From assembly GCA_015680685.1 (NCBI GenBank), contig MNCI01022125.1, positions 268,131-332,130 of the forward strand: DNA of 64,000 nucleotides. The letters are read 5' to 3'. The notes beneath the pieces are model-generated. The model saw only the letters and a list, made by a program, of their open reading frames with translations. It ran no database searches and was not told the origin of the DNA. Positions 12,801 through 27,800 of the stretch are shown here, in pieces. The first letter of the stretch is position 1; the number at the start of each line of letters is the position of its first letter. A program made the position numbers and the translations under genes. This DNA is from Gnetum montanum (taxonomy: Eukaryota; Streptophyta; Gnetopsida; Gnetales; Gnetaceae).

Positions 12801-15800
12801 AGTCAAGGCAAAATATTAAGTCAATTTCAAACAAGATCACTCCACTATTGATCACATAGTTACTCTTAAACAATGCATGGAATTTGTAAAAATGCCTAAT
12901 AAGAAAGTTTTTATTTGTTTGATTAATTTTGCAAAAGCATATGATTTAATGATTTGTACAAAACTATGGTTGAACTTGCATAAAATTGGCAGCAACTCAA
13001 AAATTGTATGAGGAAGTAATTATTGAAATTACAAACAACAATTCAGAAGAAAATTTTCAATTTTAAAGCAAAACTAGAGTAGAAAGGTTGTCCACTTTCT
13101 CCAACTCTTTTTGATATTTTTATTTATGAAATATAGGAATGGTTTTGTAACAAGCAATATAGTCATGCTATCAAAATAGGCTTCCAAGTAGTGAATCTTG
13201 TTTTATATGCAGATAATGCTACCTTGATCTCCACTACTGCAAAAGGTATACAAAATATGTTGCAAATTTTAGAAAATTATTGTCATTCATCTTATTTTCA
13301 AATGAATGTAGATAAACCCAAATTGATGATCTAGGGTACAAGAAATACCTATTATAACTTCCATTTGGAGGTAACAATCTGCAAATAGTAGATTCTTTTA
13401 AATATTTAGGTCTCATTTATATGGACAATTGTACATGGGGGAAGTGCATCCAAGAAAAAATAGCAAGAGGTTTCAAGACTTTGTACACTCTCAAAAACTA
13501 GTGCAAGGATTTAGGACTATGGGTTTGGAATGTTAGAAAATAAATTTTTCATACTATCATCTATCCAATTGTATTACATGGATGTGTTGTCTGGGGACCT
13601 GGACTCAATGCTAAACTTTAGAAAGATATTGAAAGAGTGCAAACAACTTTTCTTCTTGATGAGTTAAAGGTGAAGATGCAAACACCTTAATGTTATTATG
13701 TGAATGTGAATTATTATCTTCGGAAACAAAAGCCTTGTGCCAATTTATTATATACACTCACAACTTACATATCTCAAGGCAAGACAAATTTTCTAAAGCA
13801 ATTTTTAAGGATTCATGAGACCGTGGTTGGTATTTTTAGGGAATGCAATGGTTGAGAAAATAAAATATCTCTTGGGAGGATGTGCAGCAAAATCCTAAGC
13901 ATATTCACCCACTAGTCAAGAAAAAGTTTTTAACAAAGATGTGGTCTAATGTGAAAGGTAAGAGATAATTTTATTTCCACCACATTAGATCTAATAATAA
14001 ACTATATATAAAAGCTTATTATTTCTCAGTTGCTATTCCAATCAAGTATCAGAATGCTATCAACAAGCCTTGCTTAAGTTCTCATTATCTTAGAATTAAA
14101 AGTGGAAAATGGATTCGACTCCCTTGAGAAAAGTGCATCTGTAGGTTGTGCAGATTATGAATCCTTGAAGATGGATTATATGTGTTTCTTTCTTGTGCTA
14201 TAACTACCCATTTGAGACAACATTATAATGTTATAGCAAAAACCTTGTATGATTTATTTTTGATGTCCCCATTGGTGCATGGTCAATTTGTAAAGTCTAT
14301 CCTTATTTTTACATCCCTTCCAAAGACCTTGGGTATGAAAGTACGATTATGATTTATACATTACATGTCTGGTCTCAATGAGTTATTAGGGACAAGTTAG
14401 CTTATTATAATTGCACTTTATATGTTATGAGGCTTTATCTTTATCTTACAATTATGATGTCTTTGCATGCTTAACTAACATGATTATGTACATTAGCCTT
14501 ATGTGATGTGTTAGACAAGTGATGTTGCTTGCAAAGATGTTGGATTAAGGTACAAGAACAACTAATCGGTATGTATTTATGCTTTATGTGTGATTTTGGT
14601 ATTTATGCATTTGAACTGTAGTGCTATGTCATGTAGTATTTGGATGTGATTTTAGCATGCGAATGTGTACAGTGTTTGACATGGATCTTGTAGGTTCAAA
14701 TGGATTGTAATTTGAAGTTCCAATGTGTTTATTATCAATGTTTGAAGTACAAGGTACTAAATGAAAAAGAATAAAAGAAATAAACGTATTAAAATAAATT
14801 TTATTAAAAAAAAAAAGATAAAAGTAAATTTTGTTTTTTGCACGTGATGTGCAATACGCACTCTTCTTTTAACCAAGCATATGCTTTGAGCATAGTTTCT
14901 TTGTTTATGTTTGATTTTTTAAAAAAAAAAAAAAAAACACCACCATTTCCTTTTCCCTCTTTCCTTTGCACTACCTCCAGCATTGTGAATTTGGGGGTTT
15001 TGGGTTTTTGTTTCAGAAATCGATTTCATGTTTCTTCTTTTTTGCTTTGCTTCGTTTTCTTACATTTTTCCACCAGTTTTTGTTGGAAACTTAGCATTGT
15101 AGATAGCTTTTGCTTGCTCTGAACTTGGATTTAGGATTGCTACAATCATATCTACGTGGGTATGGAACTTGTTTGGAGAAAAACAAAGTTTTGCCGGATT
15201 TTTGAGGATTTTATGCTTGTTTCAGAATTTCTACTTAAACTATTTTAATTGGTGAGTTGTCTTTACCGTTTCCCTATATATTTGTGCTAGATTAGTATAC
15301 ATAATCATGCAATGTGGACATGAGAGGATGATAGTTAAAAGATTGAGTTTGGACATATTGTTTTGTAGATTTCCCAAAATTTCACAATTTTGATTGCAGA
15401 TTGTTTATTAATAAAAATGTGATATATGACATGATGTAGACATGTGGAATGTTAGGTGTGATATTGATGAGACTAGCATGATCAAATTATTATATTTTAT
15501 ATGTCTGTTGTCACACGAGATTTTGGGAGTTCTGAATATTACAGGTTGTAGTTAAATATTATTATTTATTATTTTATTAATTAAATTTTAAACGCACACA
15601 AATGTTCTTCCATGAGTCCAATTTAGGTAAAATTAGTATTGTTGAGATTGTCTTGGGAACTACTCTTTAATTGTGGAATTAGTTTTCTCTTTGGACATAT
15701 ATCATTTTGGAGGTTACAATAGTGGTCATTTTTGCGAAATTATATGTAGTTCAAGAAGTATGGTTGTGGCACAAAATTTTATTTTGTCAAGTTGTTGTAT

Positions 15801-18800
15801 TGTTTTCATGGAATGACTGTGACTATTAGGTGTGGATGTATGTGGTCATGTTATGTTTGTTTTGGAAGTGTTATGCTTGCAACATGTGTTGGCTTAAGCT
15901 AGCCTAGAATTGTACATGTCTTTGCAATGATGTTTGTAATAGTCATTGGTGGGTGGTACTAGCATAAGGATATAGACTGGTTGGTGATGAGGCACCCTAG
16001 AAGTAGCTGTGGATTGATCCCAACTGTGATGCATCATTAAGGCTTTTGTCTTAGGCCTCAACTTAAGAGTGGGAGAGCGTAGATGTGTTCGTCTCTCTAG
16101 CTGGTACATGGCATAGGGGTGTTCATCCCTATAGCTAATCCTTCAGAAAGCTAGTGGTTGCAAGTCACATTTTGAAAGACCCTAGCATCGATTGGGCAAA
16201 TAAAAAACTTGCAGGCAAGTGATTGATTATGAGTACTCATGGCAATGTGTCACATGCTACACTGAGTGTGGATATGCTAGTGATCACATGGGCTGTGTAT
16301 AAAACAATATCAGGTTGTGAGTCATAGCGTTGATAATATATATCTTATGATTGTGTGGTCCATGTGTTGTTTAATGGTATAGAGTGGGTATGATGGCATG
16401 GGCATGATAGTGGAGATGCATGTGGAGTGGTGTAATGAATATATAATTGATTATGTCAAACAATGATTTTATCTATGATTGTATGATAAACGTATATTCT
16501 CTTTAGTAATGATTATGCCAATGCTATGTGATGAACCGCAATATTGGGGCCACGATATCGCATCCGCAATATCAGAGTTTGCCAAGCGATATCGGACATC
16601 CGATGTTGGAGCCTGTCTCGTCGCCTATAAATAAGAGGCAAGCGCACTTGGTTTGGCAATAGGTTAATTTAGTCTCTTAGTCCCTTACCCAGACTCTTGC
16701 ACTTTTCCCTTCTCAGAGTTAGAATTATTTCTGAGTGCCCGCAGTAGGAGTCATAAAGCGAACGGATCTTTATTCGAGCATTGTGTACCTGAGCACACCT
16801 TGTGGTCAGAAATAAAGACGAACTTTGTGATAACCCTTGCAACATTTAGAATAGATTATTTCTTACCCTTCATGTTATTTACAGTTATTTAATGCTTTCT
16901 GTAGTTAATTAATGTTTTCTCTCTCACCTTTTTAATTCTCCCAAGTAAGCACACTCAGTACGACCACTTCGAGCATGTGTGGAACACTTGGTAACCCAGT
17001 AACAATTAGCGTTTGGTAATCCCAGTAGTGGTTCAAGATGTGTACGGCAAGTGGGAACAGATGCTAGTGTTAGGACTAGTTAGAGCATAGTTGATTAGTT
17101 AAATTAAATTTGTTACTTAATTATTTCACTTCTCCCTTTTTAGCACCAGGACATAAAACATAAAAATATATAAAAAATCATATACCTCAAGTTTACTTAA
17201 CCATACAATTGTGCTATACAAGTAAGCTTGGGAAAACAACAATTAACTAACCCGTCCTTGTTCTATAAAGGTGCATAAGCACTTAGACATTGGAATTCGA
17301 CCGGATCGTGCGTGGACGCTCGTATTCATATGGTTGAGCCTAGGGATACCTCGCCGCTCATCACTATGCATGATATCGTATGTACATGTGTTGCTTAGAG
17401 CATGCACGAGACTAACAATTAGTGCAAGTTGTAATGTACCCCATTCCTCTCCTCCAATGCAACACTTGTTGACCACTTAGCAGAGAAAGTGTAAAGGCTT
17501 CCCACTCAATTTTATACTAACTTTATTTAGTTACAGGTGAATGCTGCTGGAATGCAAGTGAGTACTAAGAGAGAGCAAAGGAGAGGGAAATCTTCAAGGA
17601 TTGGTTGATGTATATTTCCTTGTACAGTATTGTGGATTGTTCATTTTTGTTGGACCCTCACTATACTCTTATGTATATGATGATGATGTTTATGTTTATG
17701 TATCTAGTGGGAGTCATATAGATTTTTGGTTTATGTAGAGACACTTAGTTTTATAAAATGAAATGTATGCTTAGTCCTTGGTGTGGCATGGATTTTTATG
17801 TAGTTTGACCTTCCATTATATATATAGAATGGTTTATGCATTATTATCTTCTAGTTTATCATGCTTCTATTGTGTTACTATCAATCCTTGGCATCACTCC
17901 ACCCTAGCCAAGTACGATAGGGCAAGATGTTACATTGTGGTATTGAAACTAGTTTACTCCGATAGTGTATGATGTTTAGAGTACTCACCAATTTGTGATT
18001 TCAGGTGGTAGACACATATAGCAAATGCGGTCATGATGCTAGTGGGGCCTGTAGGTTAGAAGGACCTAATGATAGGCAGGCGTAGCCTCCTCAAACATCT
18101 AGCAGTGGCCCTGCAAATAGGTAGCCAGATTTATTCAACAACTATTGCAAATTCTGCAGCAACATGTTGCAACTAGTGATGCTCCCATTCCCATGGTCAA
18201 GGTAGTGGGAAGTGGTAGTGGTAGTGAAGGCTCAAGAGATTCAAATAGGCAACCCATCAATAGGAAACTGGTAGAGCAATTTCGAAAGTTAGGACCTCCA
18301 AAATTTGATGGCACTGAGGATCTTATTGCAGCTACAGAGTGGTTGGAGGAGTTACAAAAGGCTTTTGATTTGATGGGCTGCTCATCGGCTTAGTAGACTC
18401 GATTAGCAATATATCAATTGGTTGGCACTGCTCAATGTTGGTGGACAACTGAAGAGCAAGCCAAGGAATGGACTGTCCAAGAGGTGATATGAGATGATTT
18501 TCTGACATTTTTCAGAGCCCATTATGTGTCTACCCAAAACGCTCAAGCCAATGAGGAGGAGTTCTATCGATTGTATCAAGACAGTTGATATGTCGCGAAG
18601 TATGTTCGTTTCTTTGAGCTTAGCAATTATGTACCACAAATGCATATAGATGCTCAGGCGCAAACAAACAGATTTGTTAGAGGTTTGAGGCCATCTTTGA
18701 AGGACCACATATTACCCCTCAAATTGACATCCTATGATGAGGCCAAAGCAATTGCTATGGATTTAGAGAGAAGCTAGCAAGAGAATGCAGCTCAAAGAGT

Positions 18801-21800
18801 GAGCCAACAAGGGTAGAAGAAAGGACTAACATCTGGAGGTAGGCATGGCCCCTCCAAGTAGGCTTGTGGACATGGAGGTGAGCACCAACACCAGCTTGTG
18901 GTCCTATTGTTGGAGATAGTCATAGATCTATTGTTTGTTATAGATGTCGGCAACCTGGCCATTTGCAAAGGGATTGCCAAAATTGTTTTCCATGTGGGCA
19001 GCCAGGACACCGAGCTAGGGAGTGCTTGCAACAGGCAAGTAGTAGTGGAGGTAAGGGCCAAGGAAAACAACCTCCAATTTAGGATGGACATGGAACACCT
19101 ATCACTCAGCTAGGAGGAGCAGACCAGAGGACCCAATGACAAGTGTACGCCTTAACAAACCAACCATTGGATGTGTACCCGAACATAGTGATGGAGACAA
19201 GAGGTACAATTTTGGGCTTTGATGCATTGATTTTATTTGATCCAGGTGCTAGCCATTCTTTCATAGATCCTACTGTTGCACATCATGTGGCTCTTGCATG
19301 TCATTCTCTTTCTCCTGGGTTGATAGTATCTTCTGCTGAGGGTCATGAGACTTGAGTTGATCAAGTGTGTATAGGTATACCAATAGAATTAAAGGGTGTG
19401 CAGTGGAGTAGTGATTTGCATGTCATGGATCTTGGGGCATATGATGTAATTTTGTGGATGGATTATATATCCAAGTTCAATGCCAGTTTGGACTATCAGC
19501 AAAAGCTCCTAAGATTACAATCAATTGATGGTGCTTCAATTGAGGTACAAACTCATCTAAAGACTGTGCGCTTGGATTTGATCTTCTCTCGAATGTACCA
19601 TAGGACGCTTCAAAAGGGACATGGATGCTTTGTGGCCACAATGTATAAAACAATTATGGTGAAGATAGATTAAATCCCTATGGTTCAAGAGTTTCCTAAT
19701 GTGCTCTAGTTAGTACTACTAGGTTTGCCACTGAGGCGAGAGATTGAGTTCAAAATCGAACTTAAACCTGGTACAGAGCCTATTTCAAAGGCTCCACATA
19801 GGATGTCTCCCATAAAGCTAGTAGAGTTGAAGATCCAACTATAGGAATTGCTAGACAAAGGCCTCATTCAACCTAGTGTACCACTGTGGGGTGCACCAAT
19901 GCTATTTGTTAAAAAGCAAGATGGGAGTTTATAGCTATGCATAGATTATAGGCAACTAAACCAAGTGACTGTGAAAAATAAATATCCTCTACCATGCATT
20001 GATGACTTGTTTGATCAACTTTGGGGAGTGCATGTGTTTTCAAAGATTGATCTCAAGTCTCAATATCATCAAGTGCAAGTTCGGAAGCAAGACATGTCAA
20101 AGATAGCATTCAGAACTCAATATGGTTATTATGAGTTTTTGGTGCTTCTATTTGTGTTAATAAGTGCACCAACAATTTTCATGCACCTCATGAACAATGT
20201 GATGTGGCCATTTGTAGATCAATTTGTGATTGTGTTCATAGATGATATCTTGGTACATTCTCCTGATGAGAAGTTGCATGCAAAGCATTTGCAGACAGTA
20301 TTACATACTTTGAGGGAGTACCAACTGTACACTCAACCATCCAATTGTTCATTTTGGCAATCAAAGATTCAATTCTTGGGACATGTGGTATTAGAAGTTG
20401 GTATCTCTGTGGATCCCGCAAAGATTGCAGTCATTCATGATTGGCTTGTACCATAGTTAATAGTAGAGATACAGAGCTTCTTAGGATTAGCAAGTTATTA
20501 TCATAGGTTCGTGGAACATTTTTCTCACATAGCATCTCCTTTGACTCAATTGTTGAGGAAGGAGACTAACTTTACTTGGAGTCTAGCTTATTAGGCTACG
20601 TTTGAAGAGTTGATGCATAGATTGGTGACTGCTCTAGTGTTAGTATCTCCTACACCAAGACACCCATATGATGTTAGCACTAATGCTTCAGAGGATGGAT
20701 TCGGTTGTGTGTTAATGCAGGATGGATAGGTTGTGGCTTATGCATCTTGTTAATTGAGGCACGAAACCAAATATCCTATGTTGGATGTTGTGATATTCGC
20801 ATTGAAGAGTTGGCAACATTATCTATATGGGGAACAAGTTAAACTTGCAATATCTCATGAGTGCCTCCAATATCTCATGAGTCAACCGCAGTTAAACTTG
20901 CAACAACGTAGATGGGTGGAGCTACTTACTGACTTTGATTTCACTATTAAATACAAGCCTTGAAAGACTAATAAAGTAGCTGATACATTAAGCAGGGTAG
21001 TTAGTAAGCTTAATAGCCTTACAATCCAATTAGATTTACATGAGCATATTCAAGAGCAACAATGACATGATCCATGGTGTCAAGAATTGAGGCAGCAGAT
21101 CACCACTGATGGACCATTCTTTGTGGATAGTCATGGTGTGTTATGGAGAGATGGTCAAGTATGTGTTCCAAAAGCTCTACGATTTCACTTGATAGATGAG
21201 GCCCACATGAGTAGATACCAAATGCATCCAAATAGTTAGAAGATGTACTAGGGTTAACGACAAATGTATTAGTGGCCTAGTATGAAGAGGAATGTAGGAG
21301 AATATGTCTCTCAATGTTTAATTTGCCAACAAGTGAAATAGAGCATCGGAGGCCTAGAGGATATTTGCATTCCCATGATATTCATCAGTGGAAATGGAAT
21401 GTCATTGGTATGGATTTCATTGTTGGTCTTCCACAGACTCATAGTGGTCATGATGCTATATTAGTAGTTGTTGACTTGTTGATCAAGTTTTGCCCATTTC
21501 CTTGTCACACAAGCATCAATGAGTGTAGTAGAGACTACACATCTTTTTCTTGTAGAAATAGTGCAGTTGCATGGGGTGCCATGACAGATTATTAGTGATA
21601 GAGATGCTCAATTCATGTCACATTTTTAGTAGGCATTTCAAAAGGAGATGGGTACAAGGCTAAACATGAGTTCAACAAATCATCCACAAAATCAAATTCT
21701 CAAGGACATGTTGAGAGCTTGTGCTTTACAGTATAGAGATGGTTGGGATTGGATGCTACCACTGGCTGAATTTGCATATAATAACAATTATCAAGAGAGT

Positions 21801-24800
21801 TTGTGAGCAACACCATATGAGATTTTATATGGTAGGCCATGTAGAAAGCTTTTATGTTGAGATACCATAGAAGATCATCAACAAGTGAGCACAAATTTGG
21901 TGAGGCAGACCACAAAACAAGTTCGAGAGATTTGAGATAGATTAAAAACTACACAAGATAGGCAAGTAGCATATGCCAGTCAGCATTGAAGACCATTGGA
22001 GTTTGCAATCAAGGATCATGTATTTCTGCATGTTTCTCCCTTGAAAGGCCTTACATGATTTGGCCAAAATTGAAAGTTGGCTCCTAGGTACATTGGTCCT
22101 TTTGAGGTGCTACAAAGGATCCAAAGAGTGGTATATCATATAGCATTACCTCCTCAGTTAGCACATGTACATAATGTGTTTCATGTATATATGCTATGAC
22201 GTTATGTACCTAATGAACATCATGTGATTGATCATTCAAGAATAAAACTACAATATGATGTCAGTTATGTAGAGCAACTAGTAGATATTGTTGATCACAT
22301 GGTGTGACAACTACACAATAAAGTGGTGCCTATGGTCAAGGTTTTGTAAAATAAACATGGAGCTTCAAAGGCTACTTAGGAGGTGGAGACTGAGATGCGT
22401 ACAGCTCATCTTGAGATCTTCCAGGAGGAAGATTCTCAAGGAGGAAAGAGTGTTACATTCCTTCCAAAGACCTTGGGTATGATAGTACAATTATGATTTA
22501 TGCATTACATGTTTGGTCTTGGTGGGTTATTAGGGATGAGTTAACTTATTATAATTGCACTTTATATGTTATGAGGCTTCATCTTTATGTTACAATTATG
22601 ATGTCTTTCATATTTAACCAACGTGATTATGTGCACAAGCCTTGTGTGGGGTGTTAGACAAGTGATGTTGCTGGCAAGGATGTTGGATTGGGGTACAAAA
22701 ACAACTAATTGGTATATATTTATGCTTTATGTGTGATTTTGGTATTTATGCATTTGAATTGTAGTGCTAAATTGTGTGGTGTTTGAATGTGATTTTAGCA
22801 TGTCAATGTGTGGAGCATATAACATGGATCTTGCAGGTTCAAACGAATTATAATTTGGAGTTCCAATGTGTTTATTATGCATGTTTGACGTGCAAAGTAT
22901 TAAATAAAAAAGAATAAAAGAAATAAACTTATTTAAAAAAAGTTTTGTTTAAAAAAAAAAAGATAAAAGTAACATTTGCTTTTTTGCACATGATGTGCTA
23001 TACACGCTTTTCTTTTAACAAAGCATAAGCCTTGAGCGTAGTTTCTTTGTTTATGTTTACTTTTTTTAAAAAAAAAAAAAAAACAAACACCACCATTTGC
23101 TTTTCCATTTTTCCTTTGCACCACCTCCTGCATCGTGAATTTGGCAATTTTGGATTTCTGTTTCAGAAACGGATTTCACATTTCTTCTTTTCTGTTTTCC
23201 TTTGTTTTCTTCCATTCTTCCACCAATTTTTGTTGGAAACTTAGCATTGTGGACAGCCTTTGCTTGCTCTGAACCTGGATTTGGGATTGCTATGATCGTA
23301 TTTACATGGGTACAGAACTTGTTTGGAGCAAAATAGAGTTTTGCTAAATTTTTGAGAGTTTTATGCTTATTTCGGAATTTTTGCTGCAACTATTTTAATT
23401 GGTGAGATGTCTTTACCTTTTCCCTATATTTTTGTGTCGGATTAGTGTATATAATTATGTGATGTGGGCATGAGGGGTGGATAGTTAAAAGATTAAGTTT
23501 GGACATTGTTTTGCAAGTTTCCCAAAATTTCACAGTTTAGATTGCAGATTGTTTATTAATAAAAATGTGATATATGACATGATGTAGACAAGTGGAATGT
23601 TAGGTGTGATATTGATGAGACTACCATTATCAGAATATTATATTTTATGGGCTTATTGTCACATGAGAGTTTTTGGGACTTCTAAATATTACAGGTTGTA
23701 GTTAAATATTATTATTTATTATTTTATTAATTAAATTTTAAACACACATAACTTTGCTTCCAAGAGTCCAATTTGGGTGAAATTAGTGTTGTTGAGATCG
23801 TCTTGGGAAGTACTCTCTAATCGTGAAAATTGGTTCTCTTTAGGCATATATCACTTTGGAGGTTACAATAGTGGTCATTTTTGCGAAATTATATGTAGTT
23901 CAAGAAGTATGGTTGTGGCACAAAATTTTGTTTTGTCAAGTCATGGCATTCTTTTCATGGAATGGATGTGACTATTAGGTGTGGATGTATGTGGTCATGT
24001 TATGTTTGTTTTGAAAGTGTTATGCTTGCAGCATGTGTTAGCTTAAGCTAGCCTGGAAGTGTACGTCTTCGCAATGATGCTTGTAATAGTCATTGGCAGA
24101 TGGTACTAGCATAAGGGTGTAGACCAGCTGGTGATGAGGCACCCTGGAGATACTTGTGGATTGACCACTGTGATGCATCACTGAGGCTTCTATCTCAGGC
24201 CTCATCTTGAGAGTGGGAGAGCATAGGTGTGTTTGTCCCTCCAACTGGTACGTGACATTGGTGTGTTTGTCCCTATAGCCAGCCCTTCAAAAAGCTAGTG
24301 GTTGTGGATCACAGGTTGATAGACCCTAGCACCAATTGGGTAAATAAAAGACTAATAAAAGACCTACAAGCAAGTGATTGAGTATGACTACTCATGACAA
24401 CATGTCACATGCTACACTGAGTGTGAATATGCTAGCAACCACATGGGCCATGTATAAGATAGTATCGGTTTGTGAGTCATAGCGTTGATAATATAGACCT
24501 TATGATTGATCTATGATTGTGTGGTCCACATGTTTTTTGATGGTATGGAGTGGGTATGATAGCATGGGCATGATAGTGGAGATGCATGTGGAGTGGTGTA
24601 ATGGATATATAAATTGATTATGTTAGACAGTGATTTTATCTATGATTGTATGATAGCCATCTTTTCTCTTTAGTAATGATTATGCAAGTGCTATGCACAC
24701 AACTGACAATTGGTGCAAGTTGCTTATACCCCATTCCTCTCCTTCAGTGCAGCACTTGTTGACCATCTAGCAAAGAAAGTGTAAAAGCTTCCCACTGACT

Positions 24801-27800
24801 TTATTTAGCTATAGGTGGAAGTTGTAGGGATGCATGCAAGCATTGAGAGAGAGCAAAGGAGAGGGAAATCTTCGAGGATTGGTTAATATATATTTCCTTG
24901 TCACTGTACTCTTATGTATATGGTGATGATGTTTATGTCTATGTATCATATGAGAGTAGTATAGATTTTTGGTTTATGTAGAGATACTTAGTTTTATAAA
25001 ATGAAATGTATGTTTAGTCCTTGGTTTGGCATGGATTTTTGTGTAGTTTGACCTTCCATTGTATATATATATATATAGTGGTTTATGCATTATAATCTTC
25101 CCGTTTGTCATACTTCCATTGTGTTATTACAAGTGATCCTAGGCATCACTCCACCCTAGCTAGGTTTATGATAGGGTGGGGTGTTACAATTATATTTCAT
25201 GAAAATGTAATATCTGTCCAATAGATCCTATGGGTCTTTAGATGTAATAAAGCTTCATTTCATTTCATATTTCCTTCTGATATTGTAAAATCACAATCTT
25301 TAACATGTACCACACTTTAAAAAGGTCTATTATTATTTTGAAAAAATTGATATTTTAATTTTATGATTTTTATAATCTCCATCTTAGATTTGAACATGAG
25401 ATCACACTCTTTAAAAAACACAAATCAGAACACAGACTCACTGTTTTCAATGTTTTCCTTTTGCCAATATACCTGGCAATATCATAAATCCGTCAACCAA
25501 TTCTTTTAGTGGGCCTCTAGAACATGACAGAAATAGTGAACCATACACAAACTGTAGATCCCAAATTCAGCTCACTAAAACAAAACCTGATTAAAACGTA
25601 CGAGAGTTCCTTTCTGCATGTATACTTTTTTAATCATGGTATTTCTAAAACGAACAAATTCTGTTCCTAGTTTTCAACAATATCTTCTACTAAATCTGTT
25701 TCTGATGCAGAATTATCTGAAATTTATATTTTTTATCAAAATTTAGTCCTTTTCTGGAATGTTTTTCATTTTCCTATTGTTTGGTAGATTTGAGTAAATG
25801 TGCTTCAATCAACCCATCAAAATCACATCCTACACTTTTTCGACAATAACGGTACACCTTGGACATGGGCAAAGCTTAAACAATGCAAAAATCAACCTAT
25901 GAAGAAATACATAACCATCCCACTAAGTCCAAAGCCTTCGCATAATCTTCAGGCTAAAATGCCAGCTTGGAACAAGGTTTGCTCTTACAACACTTAAAAA
26001 CATTAACAATTTGACTTCTTAAATCATGGAAAATATTTTTTTGATTCCCAAGTGAACTGGTTACAAAAGTGTGATTGCAACCTGTGCATTAGGCCGAGAT
26101 TGGTTTGCTTGCCATAATCCTCATTTAACAACCTATAATTTTTAGAAAGACAAGAACAACCTCGGCTTTATTAATAATTGTTCTACCAACACAGAAAAGT
26201 AGTGGGTAGCAGGTCACAAATCACAACGAGCATTCAGTAAATGTTCTAGATAACTGAATGATCTTAAGCCCAAAAATGGGGACACAACCTAACCAACATA
26301 GCTAACATACGCAACATGGTAAATACTGCATTTTCTATGGGGTCCTACCAACAAGTAAACCGTCAAGTGGATTCATGAGTATCTGAATTGCTGCTACGCA
26401 ACTCAAATAGTACTTGACATCTTGCTCTAGTGCTGGATATGCTTTCTCATGAGGACGAGGTGATTGGATCGTACCCAAGCATACTGAAATGTGTGGCAAT
26501 ATCCACCGCAGAGACAAGATTTCTTATGCATGGCTGGTGAAAGCTAATTTGATTCGGAAATATGCTGCTCTAAATTCTAAAAACAACATTTTCTTGAAAC
26601 AGGTAAAAAAATTATTATTTCTGAATCCAACATGATTTTAAAAAACAAAACACCATTAGTAAGACTTAAACATAATAAACTGCATCAGAAAATCTTCAAT
26701 AATAATGTAATGGAGCTTGTAAAGATCTGAATACCGTGAGCCCAAGAGACACGACTATAAAACTAAAGGGAAAGGGTGTCAGTTTACATGGATTGTTCAG
26801 CACGTAGAGTTTGAGCAAGCTTGATCTTTTACGGTGGAGTACTATGCTGTACAGTGTGAGGGATCAGAGTGTCCTCATTCACTAGAATAATTATTTGCTT
26901 CCGTATTTGCAGTCTACAAGTGAAACATTGCCGCAGTTCATCGTATTATTGTCTTAGAATTGTGATGGCTCACTCCTGTTACCTTTATTGGCATTTTGCG
27001 TAATACATTTCCTTGAACTATACATTTCCTTGAACTAACGGATATATGGCGAAAAACACAGCGCCAATGCTCTTCTTTCCAAGCACTTGTCTTTCTCAAA
27101 TTACAGGTCTATTGTCACCCAATTTTTTTCTGACACTTTGATAATCTAAGAAGCACAACGTGGTGTGCATGTATGCTAGCTGAATATCTCTCGCAATGGC
27201 AGTCTAACAGTCAAAATCGTGTGCCGAAACAAAACAGCGAAAGTAGAACATACACTAATGGCATATGCTGTTCAAAAAGTTATGTGGCTTGTGAAGTAAT
27301 TCAACGCTTTCACATCCCCACATTTTATTCCTGTTTCTATTTTCAGGAACAGCTAAAGCGTTGTGGCAAATAGCTCAGAATCCTGTACAGCGCCGATGAA
27401 GGCAGCTGTGCAGTGACTGCAATCTACCGTCTTATGTCATATCTTTAAAAAGAGGAAAAAATGTTTGAATTCAGGTTAACGGGAGACTCAAACAAAACAA
27501 CTTCGCCGTCAAGGGAAGCAACGTTACAAATAGGATTGTTGACGTTCAGGGAACCTGCCATTAAGAGGTACCATGTGAGAAAATTTTCTGGTAAATTTAG
27601 GTTGTTGTCTATTATGTTTACAATGTGTAAATTTACTTCAGTCTTCAAAATGTTAGATGAGTCATCATCAAATCCATAATTTCTGAATTTATCCATATAA
27701 CCAAGGAATTATAATTAATATAATGGCTGTTTCTGCTTGTATCATGTACGTTGATCTAGTTTTTGAACTGAACCGACCCTATAATGTTGTGACTGAATAG

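Larger units (their letters stand above)
14307..25188 (+). mobile_element. Ty3/gypsy chromovirus-like LTR retrotransposon, decayed, nested in a LINE
   Basis: Order: 5' LTR (14,307-17,934), PBS, gag, protease, RT, RNase H, integrase, chromodomain-like tail, PPT, 3' LTR (22,451-25,188). The flanks are CTTAT (14,302-14,306) and ATTAT (25,189-25,193), a 4/5 target duplication. An uninterrupted relative of the host LINE at 56.8 kb confirms the breakpoint. The gag-pol frame has many stops, so the element is dead. Domain order and the pre-3'LTR motif VVPMVKVL...ATWEVETEMR fit Tekay/Del-type chromoviruses (inference). Confidence 0.9.
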
